Of a stretch of DNA of 11,409 bases, positions 1 to 6,025 are shown one piece after another. The notes under the pieces are model-generated. The model was not told where the DNA came from. It was given only the letters and a program-made list of their open reading frames with translations, and ran no database searches. The position numbers and the translations under genes were made by a program. Where the stretch lies: contig JAGOUF010000028.1 in assembly GCA_018061385.1 (NCBI GenBank), positions 1 through 11,409 of the forward strand. Direction: 5' to 3'. Source of the stretch: Chitinophagaceae bacterium. Its GTDB lineage: Bacteria > Bacteroidota > Bacteroidia > Chitinophagales > Chitinophagaceae. Positions within the stretch are counted from its first letter, which is position 1. Each line of letters starts with the position of its first letter.

Positions 1-87
1 GTTTTTTTGAGTGCAACACTTATTGTATATATGTTTTAAGAAAAAACATTGCTTAAAAATATACCTATTTTTTATTGACGGAACTCC

Positions 88-138
88 GCATTTTTTGCTA
101 TTTAATGCCATTATTTTATAAAAATGAGCATTTTTTGC
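88..138. repeat. Pair of identical 11-bp repeats, GCATTTTTTGC
   Basis: The 11-mer GCATTTTTTGC occurs at 88-98 and again at 128-138, exactly 40 bases apart start to start. Each copy is itself a short inverted repeat, GCA and TGC around five T. Two identical copies at a spacing of about four helical turns suggest a pair of protein-binding sites, but T-runs are common in this region, so chance is possible. Confidence 0.4.
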
Positions 139-197
139 ACCCTTTTAAGTACGTGTAAAAAGCCGAGACGAACCTTAAAAAAACAAAATTTCTTTCT

Positions 198-322
198 ACA
201 CATTATGTGTGTATAAAACAACAATACCTACTAATAACTTTTGTATATTGTGTACAAACCATGTTTTTGATGTGAATGAAGCCTTAAATGCTGTGAATTA
301 AACTGTGAATTGATGTGAAAGA
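198..322 (-). promoter_or_regulatory. Candidate DnaA-box cluster upstream of dnaB
   Basis: Six 9-mers beginning TGTG lie in the same orientation: TGTGTATAA (208), TGTGTACAA (249), TGTGAATGA (271), TGTGAATTA (292), TGTGAATTG (304) and TGTGAAAGA (314). Read on the - strand, the first is TTATACACA, a perfect match to the classical DnaA box TTATNCACA. Those at 249 and 292 differ from the consensus at one position; the others differ at one or two. Start-to-start spacings are 41, 22, 21, 12 and 10 bases, close to whole helical turns. The first box overlaps the palindrome at 198-210, and an A/T-only-like stretch follows at 332-357. This could be DnaA-dependent control of dnaB or part of a replication origin. 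The motif reading is direct; the function is inferred. Confidence 0.35.
240..269 (+). promoter_or_regulatory. Weak candidate promoter for dnaB (distal)
   Basis: TTTG at 240-243 is followed, after an 18-base spacer, by TGTTTTTG at 262-269. This matches the Bacteroidota -33 element (TTTG) fully and the -7 element (TAnnTTTG) at all but one fixed position. The DnaA-box-like 9-mer at 249-257 would sit between the two elements. The resulting leader to dnaB would be close to 200 bases. Confidence 0.22.
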
Positions 323-413
323 AAATTCAGCAAAAAAAATTTTTACATAAACTTATTCTGCTTCATATTCGCCCTCCTTTGTAGTTGATGCGTTTTTTTA
401 AAGATTTAATTCA

Positions 414-443
414 TTTCAATAAAAAAGGAACTTGTTACGTTTT
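414..443 (+). promoter_or_regulatory. Weak candidate promoter for dnaB (proximal)
   Basis: TTTC at 414-417 and TACGTTTT at 436-443, separated by 18 bases, each miss the Bacteroidota -33 and -7 consensus by one base. The -7-like element ends 27 bases before the dnaB start, a geometry similar to the better -7 box of lysS. It is weak and competes with the distal candidate. Confidence 0.22.
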
Positions 444-470
444 ACTAACCCCATAACAGATTCATAACTA

Positions 471-2054
471 ATGGAAATTATTTCAAATATTAATCGAGAC
501 AAAAAAAGAAGAAAAAACCCAAGTGTAGATTTAAGCACTATGGTTTATGGCAAAGTTCCACCACAAGCAAGAGAATTAGAGGAAGCTGTTTTGGGTGCCA
601 TTATGTTAGAAAAAGGAGCTTTCGATTCGGCAACTGATGCCAATTTAAAAGCAGAATGTTTTTATGTCGAAGCTCACCAAATTATTTTTAAAGCTATGCA
701 AGACATGCAGCAGCGAAGTATACCCATTGATATACTAACTGTTGTAGAAGAACTAAAAAGGAAAGAGCAATTAGATGTAGTTGGTGGACCTTATTATGTT
801 ACCAAATTAACCAATGCTGTTGTTAGTACTGCCAATATTGATGCACATGCAAGAATTATTTTACAAAAATTTATTCAACGTGAGTTGATAAGAATTAGTG
901 GTGAAATTATTGGCGATGCTTATGAAGATAGTACAGATGTTTTTGATTTGCTAGATGATAGCGAAACCAAAATGTTCAATATTACCAACAACTATTTAAA
1001 AAAGAATTTTGAAGATATTGGTTCTGTTTTAGCAAATACGATTAATAAAATTGATGCTTTAAGAACCAAAACAGATGAAATTAGTGGCGTGCCAAGTGGC
1101 TTTAGTAATTTAGATAGAATTACGTATGGATGGCAACCTACCGATTTAATTATTTTGGCAGCAAGACCTGCTGTGGGTAAAACTGCTTTTGCATTAAACT
1201 TGGCTCGTAATGCAGCTTTACACCCTACAAAGCCTATTGGAGTTGGTTTTTTTAGTTTAGAGATGAGTGCAAGCCAATTGGTAACTCGTATTTTAAGTGC
1301 AGAGAGTGAAATATTGTTAGAAAAAATTAGTCGTGGTAAATTGGAAGATCATGAGTATGCACAATTACATGCAAAAGGTATAAAGCGTTTAGAAACTGCA
1401 CCATTGTATATTGACGATACTGCTGCATTAAACATTTTTGAGTTTAGAGCAAAAGCTAGACGATTGGTAAATAAACATCATGTTGGACTGATTATTATTG
1501 ACTATTTACAATTGATGAGTGGCTCTAACGATAAAGGTGGAAATCGTGAACAAGAAATTTCTTCTATCTCTCGTAACTTAAAAGCATTGGCAAAAGAATT
1601 AAGTGTTCCTATTATTGCCTTGTCTCAGTTAAGTCGTGCTGTTGAAACACGTAAAGAAAGTAAAATGCCACAGTTGAGTGACTTACGTGAATCTGGTGCA
1701 ATTGAACAAGATGCTGATATGGTAATGTTTATTTATCGCCCAGAATATTATGGAACAAATACCAATGCAGATGGAGAAGATACAAGAGGATTAACTGAAA
1801 TAAAAATTGCCAAGCATCGTAATGGATCTTTAGATACAATTCAATTAAGAGCCAACTTATCTATACAAAAGTTTGAAGTTTGGGATGGAGATGCTGGCGG
1901 TGGTGGTTTTTCTACTCCAAATAGCAATTGGAAACCTGTTGGTCCATCGCCAATTGGTGGTGCTCCTGCAGCAGATGGAGGTAAGTTTTTTGTACAAGGA
2001 AGCAAAATGAATACTGGCAATTTTGATGAAGGTTTTGAAGAACAACCTTTTTAA
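471..2054 (+). CDS. dnaB: Replicative DNA helicase DnaB
   Basis: This is the hexameric ATP-driven helicase that unwinds DNA ahead of the replication fork and recruits primase in the cytoplasm. At 527 residues it is near the length usual for Bacteroidota. The DnaB N-terminal domain spans about residues 26-130 (motif GKVPPQARELEEAVLGAIML), a helical linker follows, and the RecA-like C-terminal domain covers about 200-465. Visible motifs are Walker A ARPAVGKT (231-238), Walker B with IIIDYLQL (D344), the LSQLSR motif (Q386), DLRESGAIEQDAD (404-416) and KHRNG (448-452). A Gly/Pro-rich tail fills about 470-527. The chosen ATG gives a basic N-terminal extension before the conserved core; the next Met (residue 24) would also keep the whole domain. 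There is no Shine-Dalgarno, as usual in this phylum. No loader gene is adjacent. It is the only + strand gene and is convergent with the next. Confidence 0.98.
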   Translation: MEIISNINRDKKRRKNPSVDLSTMVYGKVPPQARELEEAVLGAIMLEKGAFDSATDANLKAECFYVEAHQIIFKAMQDMQQRSIPIDILTVVEELKRKEQLDVVGGPYYVTKLTNAVVSTANIDAHARIILQKFIQRELIRISGEIIGDAYEDSTDVFDLLDDSETKMFNITNNYLKKNFEDIGSVLANTINKIDALRTKTDEISGVPSGFSNLDRITYGWQPTDLIILAARPAVGKTAFALNLARNAALHPTKPIGVGFFSLEMSASQLVTRILSAESEILLEKISRGKLEDHEYAQLHAKGIKRLETAPLYIDDTAALNIFEFRAKARRLVNKHHVGLIIIDYLQLMSGSNDKGGNREQEISSISRNLKALAKELSVPIIALSQLSRAVETRKESKMPQLSDLRESGAIEQDADMVMFIYRPEYYGTNTNADGEDTRGLTEIKIAKHRNGSLDTIQLRANLSIQKFEVWDGDAGGGGFSTPNSNWKPVGPSPIGGAPAADGGKFFVQGSKMNTGNFDEGFEEQPF

Positions 2055-2085
2055 GAAATACAATTGGTGAATTTGTGTAGAATAG

Positions 2086-2107
2086 TTCGAAACGAGGACG
2101 TTTCGAG
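2086..2107. repeat. GC-rich palindrome CGAAACG-AGGA-CGTTTCG after dnaB
   Basis: An 8-bp inverted repeat, TCGAAACG (2087-2094) and CGTTTCGA (2099-2106), surrounds an AGGA loop. The hexamer CGAGGA also occurs twice here, at 2093-2098 and 2104-2109. The element is much richer in C and G than the flanking AT-rich DNA. It is followed by no T-run, so it is not itself a terminator. It may be a dispersed intergenic repeat or an operator. Confidence 0.45.
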
Positions 2108-2121
2108 GAGCTTGATAAAGA

Positions 2122-2165
2122 AAAAAAAGTGGGTTGATTTTTTTAAAAATCAACCCACTTTTTTT
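2122..2165. terminator. Bidirectional rho-independent terminator
   Basis: A perfect 19-bp inverted repeat (2122-2140 with 2147-2165) has the GC core GTGGGTTGA/TCAACCCAC flanked by A-runs on the left and T-runs on the right. It therefore forms a hairpin plus U-tract on both strands and can end both dnaB (+) and the convergent secreted-protein gene (-). Confidence 0.93.
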
Positions 2166-2181
2166 ATAAGTATTCATTGCT

Positions 2182-4188
2182 TTATTTGATTACCATTTTT
2201 TTAGTAAGGATCATTTTATGATTGAATACTTGAAGAACATAAGTGCCTTTTGACACTTCTTTTAGGTTGATAGGTTGTACACTACTTCCTCCTAAATGAT
2301 GAATAACTTTTGTAAATTCTTCTTTGCCAACAATATTTATGATGCGTATTGTGTATTCTCCTTGCTCAATATCGCTTAACTGCAATTGAACTACACCATT
2401 TTTTATAGGGTTCGGATAAACACTTATTGAAGCAACTTTAGTACTACCAAATTTTAATTTTATAATTTGGCTGTAATTAATCAACCTATTGTTATCAATA
2501 GCTTTAATGCGATAGTAATTGTTGCCCATAACAACATGTGTGGCTAGGCAACTATAATAATTGATGTTTGCATTTTTAGCAACTATACTAGCCCCTTTTT
2601 TAAAGTTAATTCCATTGCTGCTTTCCTCTACTTCATAACTATGTACTTGAGTTTCGTTGGTTGTAGAAAAATTTATTATAACATCATTCGCTTTTTGAAT
2701 TGCAGTTATACCAATAAATTTTGTTGGTAAAAAACTGTTAGATACAAATACCCAAGCAGCTCCTTGATTTGAATTATCTTGAATTCCGCCCATTATTGCA
2801 GTACTTCCATCGGCACTTAATGATAGAGAATAACCTTGATAAGCAGCACCTGTATTATCTGTACCCACTATTTTACTACCTAGTTGAGTCCATGTATTTC
2901 CTGTTCTTGTATACAACCAAGCTGCCCCTTGAAAAGAGTTGTCACGATTACCGCCCACCATTGCAGTATTTCCATCTGCACTCAATGCTACAGAGTAACC
3001 TTGTCGAGTAATACCCATATTGCCTGTGCCTACTAATTTACTACCTTGTTGAGTCCAAGTATTTCCTGTTCTTGTATAGACCCAAGCTGCTCCTATTTGA
3101 GAATTATCATATATGCCGCCAACAATAACAGTATTTCCATCTGCACTAATTGAAACTGATTGACCTTGAACAGCAGCATCTACATTGTCTGAAGCTACTA
3201 GTTTATTTCCTTGTTGAGTCCAAGTATTGCCACTTCTAGTAAATATCCAAGCAGCACCTTGTTGCGAATTATCTGTATTTCCTCCCACAATAAAAGTGTT
3301 TCCATCAGCACTCAACGAAACAGACCAGCCTAGTTGAGCAGCTCCCACATTGCCCGAAACCACTAATTTATTTCCTTGCTGGCTCCAAGTATTTCCTGTT
3401 CTTGTATATACCCAAACTGCTCCTTGTTGTCCATTATCATCATTGCCTCCCCAAATAGCAGTATTTCCATCGGCACTAATTGATACAGATTGACCTTGTT
3501 TGGCATTTCCAATAGCATCTGTACCCACCAATTTATTTCCTTGTTGGCTCCAAGTGTTGCCAGTTCTTGTAAATATCCAAACTGCTCCTTTATTGGTGTT
3601 ATCTAAAATTCCACCCATCATAGCAGTATTTCCATCTGCACTAATTGATACTGAAGTTCCTTGTCGAGCAGCACCTATATTGCCAGTTCCTATCAATTTA
3701 TTTCCTTGTTGAGTCCAAGTATTGCCAATTCTAGTATATATCCAAGCAGCCCCTTGTTGAGAGTTGTCAAAACTTCCTCCTACAATAGCAGTGTTACCAT
3801 CGGCACTCACAGATACAGCATTACCTTGTTGAGCATTTCCTATATTATCTGTTCCTACCAATTTATTTCCTTGTTGAAAAAGTGGATACTGTGTTTGAGT
3901 TATAGTAAAATTGCTAGCACTATTTACTATACCATTACCTGTATTAATAGAAACTAAACCTGTTGTTGTACCTGGCATTACTAGGGCTACTAAACTGCTG
4001 CTTGTATTGCTTACAACAATTGCCGAAACTCCACCAATTGTAAAACTTGTAGGATTGTTTAAATTAGCACCAGTTACTGTAACTAAAGTACCTACAGCAC
4101 CATTGGCAGGTGTGAAATTGCTAATGGTTTGTGCTTGTAAATTTAAGGCAGCTATAAAAAGAGCAAATAGTAGTATAAGTTTTTTCAT
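2182..4188 (-). CDS. Secreted IPT/TIG and FG-GAP-like repeat protein with T9SS sorting domain
   Basis: A 668-residue exported protein of unknown exact role, probably cell-surface or released. A signal peptide (residues 1-20, ending QAQ) is followed by an IPT/TIG immunoglobulin-like domain (about 22-97). Seven 55-residue repeats then run from 104 to 488, each with the pattern QGNKLVGT, then SADGNTA, then GG, GAAW and YTRTGNTW. They resemble FG-GAP_2-type units, and seven is the number expected for one closed beta-propeller. A fibronectin-like module typical of Bacteroidota secreted proteins covers about 490-578 (NYYRIKAIDNN). The C-terminal type IX sorting domain covers about 588-668, with YPNP at 591-594 and the ending KKMVIK. 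By family knowledge the tail directs outer-membrane export and surface attachment. No enzyme motif is visible; adhesion or binding is a guess. It is monocistronic between terminators. Confidence 0.9.
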   Translation of the reverse strand: MKKLILLFALFIAALNLQAQTISNFTPANGAVGTLVTVTGANLNNPTSFTIGGVSAIVVSNTSSSLVALVMPGTTTGLVSINTGNGIVNSASNFTITQTQYPLFQQGNKLVGTDNIGNAQQGNAVSVSADGNTAIVGGSFDNSQQGAAWIYTRIGNTWTQQGNKLIGTGNIGAARQGTSVSISADGNTAMMGGILDNTNKGAVWIFTRTGNTWSQQGNKLVGTDAIGNAKQGQSVSISADGNTAIWGGNDDNGQQGAVWVYTRTGNTWSQQGNKLVVSGNVGAAQLGWSVSLSADGNTFIVGGNTDNSQQGAAWIFTRSGNTWTQQGNKLVASDNVDAAVQGQSVSISADGNTVIVGGIYDNSQIGAAWVYTRTGNTWTQQGSKLVGTGNMGITRQGYSVALSADGNTAMVGGNRDNSFQGAAWLYTRTGNTWTQLGSKIVGTDNTGAAYQGYSLSLSADGSTAIMGGIQDNSNQGAAWVFVSNSFLPTKFIGITAIQKANDVIINFSTTNETQVHSYEVEESSNGINFKKGASIVAKNANINYYSCLATHVVMGNNYYRIKAIDNNRLINYSQIIKLKFGSTKVASISVYPNPIKNGVVQLQLSDIEQGEYTIRIINIVGKEEFTKVIHHLGGSSVQPINLKEVSKGTYVLQVFNHKMILTKKMVIK
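2725..3879 (-). repeat. Seven tandem 165-bp coding repeats
   Basis: Seven in-frame units of exactly 165 bp encode residues 104-488 of the secreted protein. Several stretches, such as the codons for QQGNKL, SADGNT and TRTGNTW, are nearly identical at the DNA level, while the positions between SADGNT and GAAW vary. All units have the same length with no frameshift. The last unit diverges at its end (VSNSFLP replaces the usual TRTGNTW region), as expected for a closing blade. Such arrays can gain or lose units by recombination. Confidence 0.9.
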
Positions 4189-4322
4189 GTTGTTTATTTT
4201 TTGTCTAAGTGCTAGGAAACAGAATTAAAGTAGGATGTATTTTGTAAAATCAATATGTATAATTACATCATAAAAATAGGGATCCAAATTTAAAATTATT
4301 TTTTAAAAGGGTGGTATTCAAA

Positions 4323-4361
4323 ATAAAAGGGGTTCTCATTTCAAATGAAAACCCTTTTTAT
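4323..4361 (-). terminator. Rho-independent terminator after lysS
   Basis: An inverted repeat pairs 4323-4340 with 4344-4361. It has one C-A mismatch, one G-T wobble, a core of GGG/CCC and a TCATTT/AAATGA top. Read on the - strand it ends in CCCC then TTTTATTTT. It starts 18 bases past the lysS stop. Confidence 0.85.
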
Positions 4362-4378
4362 GGTAATTTATTTGATAA

Positions 4379-5899
4379 TTACCCTTCAAAATTTTCAGGC
4401 CTCATTTGAGGGAATAACAACACATCTTGAATACTTGCTTGATTGGTCATCATCATTACCAAACGATCTATACCAATGCCAATGCCACTTGTAGGAGGCA
4501 TGCCATATTCTAAGGCACGTAAAAAATCATAATCAATAAACATAGCTTCATCATCGCCACGTTCCATTAATTTAACTTGTTCTTCAAAACGTTCACGTTG
4601 ATCAATTGGGTCGTTCAATTCGCTGTAAGCATTGGCAATTTCTTTACCATTAACCATCAATTCAAAACGTTCTACCAATCCTGGTTTACTACGATGCTTT
4701 TTTGTTAAAGGACTCATCTCAACTGGATAGTCAATTATAAAAGTTGGTTGCGTATAAGTATGTTCACTAGTTGCACCAAAAATTTCATCAATTAATTTGC
4801 CTTTACCAATGGTTGGTGGCACATCTATTTTTAATTGTTTGCATACATCACGTAAGCCTGCTTCATCAAAACTACTTACATCAATTCCTGTATTTTCTTT
4901 AATTGAATCGTATATAGAAATTCGTTTAAATGGAGCTTTAAAATTGATGATTTTATCGCCCAATTGTACATCGGTTGTGCCATGTAAAGCCAATGCAACC
5001 TTTTCAATGAGTTGCTCGGTAATATCCATCATCCAATAATAATCTTTGTAAGCTGTATACCATTCTAATATGGTAAATTCAGGATTATGGGTTCTATCCA
5101 TTCCCTCATTTCTAAAGTTTCTGCTAAACTCATATACCCAATCAAACCCACCAACAATTAGTCTTTTTAAATACAATTCGTTGGCAATACGCAAGTAAAA
5201 AGGAACATCTAATGCATTGTGGTGTGTAGCAAAAGGACGAGCTGCTGCTCCACCAGGAATTGCTTGCAACACAGGTGTATCAACTTCTATAGCTCCTTGC
5301 TCATTTAAAAAATCACGAATGGTATTGATCAGTTTTGTACGTTTAATGAACGTCTCCTTTACGTCAGGGTTGATAATTAAATCTACATAACGCTGTCTAT
5401 ATCTAAACTCAGGATCTGTTACTTCATCAAACACATTTCCTTCATCATCACGTTTTACAACGGGCAAAGGTTTTAAACTTTTAGTAAGTAAAGTAAGGGT
5501 TTGTGTATGTACTGAAGTTTCACCAGTTTTTGTTATAAACACATAACCAGTTGCACCAATAATATCACCAAGATCTAAATGTTTTACAACAACATCCCAA
5601 AGCGTTTTATCATCTGTTGGACAAATTTCATCTCTCTTTACATACAATTGTACAATGCCTTTGCTATCTTGAATTTTAATGAAAAAAACTTTGCCTTTAT
5701 CGTTGATGCTCATAATACGACCTGCAACACAAACGCTAGAAAATTCTTCTTTTTTCTCTTCAGTAAAATTGTTTTTTATATCAGTTGAAAATGAATTAAC
5801 TGGGTACAATGGTGCAGGATAAGCTTCAATACCTGCTTGTAATAGTTGGCTTAATTTTTCTCTACGTACAATTTCTTGTTCACTTAAATGCTGGCTCAT
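4379..5899 (-). CDS. lysS: Lysine--tRNA ligase, class II
   Basis: Cytoplasmic enzyme that charges tRNA-Lys with lysine at the expense of ATP. The 506 residues match the usual bacterial class II length. An anticodon-binding OB-fold domain occupies about 55-145. The class II catalytic core follows: motif 1 region near 185-215 (ending EVDTPVLQAIPGG), motif 2 at about 255-276 (SRNFRNEGMDRTHNPEFT) and motif 3 at about 471-485 (SGIGIGIDRLVMMM). The substrate-binding stretch GKEIANAYSELNDP (418-431) is intact. The ATG at 5899 gives a normal N-terminus beginning MSQHLSEQEI, a form common in this phylum. A perfect TAnnTTTG box lies 20 bases upstream and a hairpin terminator lies downstream, so it is probably transcribed alone. 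Confidence 0.98.
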   Translation of the reverse strand: MSQHLSEQEIVRREKLSQLLQAGIEAYPAPLYPVNSFSTDIKNNFTEEKKEEFSSVCVAGRIMSINDKGKVFFIKIQDSKGIVQLYVKRDEICPTDDKTLWDVVVKHLDLGDIIGATGYVFITKTGETSVHTQTLTLLTKSLKPLPVVKRDDEGNVFDEVTDPEFRYRQRYVDLIINPDVKETFIKRTKLINTIRDFLNEQGAIEVDTPVLQAIPGGAAARPFATHHNALDVPFYLRIANELYLKRLIVGGFDWVYEFSRNFRNEGMDRTHNPEFTILEWYTAYKDYYWMMDITEQLIEKVALALHGTTDVQLGDKIINFKAPFKRISIYDSIKENTGIDVSSFDEAGLRDVCKQLKIDVPPTIGKGKLIDEIFGATSEHTYTQPTFIIDYPVEMSPLTKKHRSKPGLVERFELMVNGKEIANAYSELNDPIDQRERFEEQVKLMERGDDEAMFIDYDFLRALEYGMPPTSGIGIGIDRLVMMMTNQASIQDVLLFPQMRPENFEG

Positions 5900-5919
5900 A
5901 ATTTATTTTTAAAGAATTG

Positions 5920-5927
5920 CAAAAGTA
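5920..5927 (-). promoter_or_regulatory. Bacteroidota -7 promoter box of lysS
   Basis: TACTTTTG on the - strand is a perfect match to the Bacteroidota -7 element TAnnTTTG, ending 20 bases before the lysS ATG. This implies a short leader of roughly 13 bases. I cannot find a clear TTTG -33 partner at the expected distance, so the call rests on the -7 box and its position. Confidence 0.5.
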
Positions 5928-5986
5928 AGGACTGAGATTTTTATGTAATTACTTTATTGAGAAAGAAATGTTAGAGTGAAGTTAGG

Positions 5987-6024
5987 ATAATAAAAAACCC
6001 ACATTTAAGTGGGTTTTTTATTAT
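5987..6024 (-). terminator. Rho-independent terminator after the SurA-like gene
   Basis: A perfect 16-bp inverted repeat (5987-6002 with 6009-6024) has the core CCCAC/GTGGG and a six-base loop ATTTAA. On the - strand the stem runs into TTTTTTATTA. It begins one base past the stop codon. The flanking A- and T-runs are symmetrical, so it could also work in the opposite direction. Confidence 0.92.
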
Positions 6025-6025
6025 A

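Larger units (their letters stand above)
1..470. other. AT-rich non-coding region upstream of dnaB
   Basis: I find no convincing gene in this 470-base stretch; all six frames are broken by frequent stops. It is very AT-rich with many A and T runs. It holds two identical 11-bp repeats (88-98 and 128-138), a short palindrome ACACA-TTA-TGTGT (198-210), a run of six TGTG-core 9-mers on one strand (208-322), an almost pure A/T stretch (332-357) and two weak Bacteroidota-type promoter candidates. The length is unusual here, since the other gaps in the window are 209 bases or less, which suggests a regulatory or replication-related role. What lies left of position 1 is unknown, so a divergent promoter could also be present. 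Confidence 0.7.

Noticed and set aside
154..164. 11-mer TGTAAAAAGCC shared with 9544-9554
   Set aside because: The match does not extend beyond 11 bases, has no symmetry or shared context, and is expected by chance in A-rich DNA.
1..470. Calling the region before dnaB a replication origin
   Set aside because: Only one perfect DnaA box is present, dnaA is not visible, and eight consecutive leftward genes to the right argue against a rightward fork starting here. It is kept as a finding rather than a feature call.
1857..2177. Open frame of 106 codons on the - strand over the dnaB 3' end
   Set aside because: It lies antisense to the conserved dnaB end and the terminator, its product resembles no family I know, and it is best explained as a shadow of dnaB.
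2725..3879. Possible CRISPR or non-coding satellite array
   Set aside because: The period is 165 bp, a multiple of three, and every unit is in frame and encodes the same protein pattern, so these are coding repeats.
3911..4228. Open frame of 105 codons on the + strand opposite the secreted-protein N-terminus
   Set aside because: It is antisense to the signal peptide and IPT/TIG region of a clear gene; other + strand frames at 2769-3957 arise from the 165-bp repeats.
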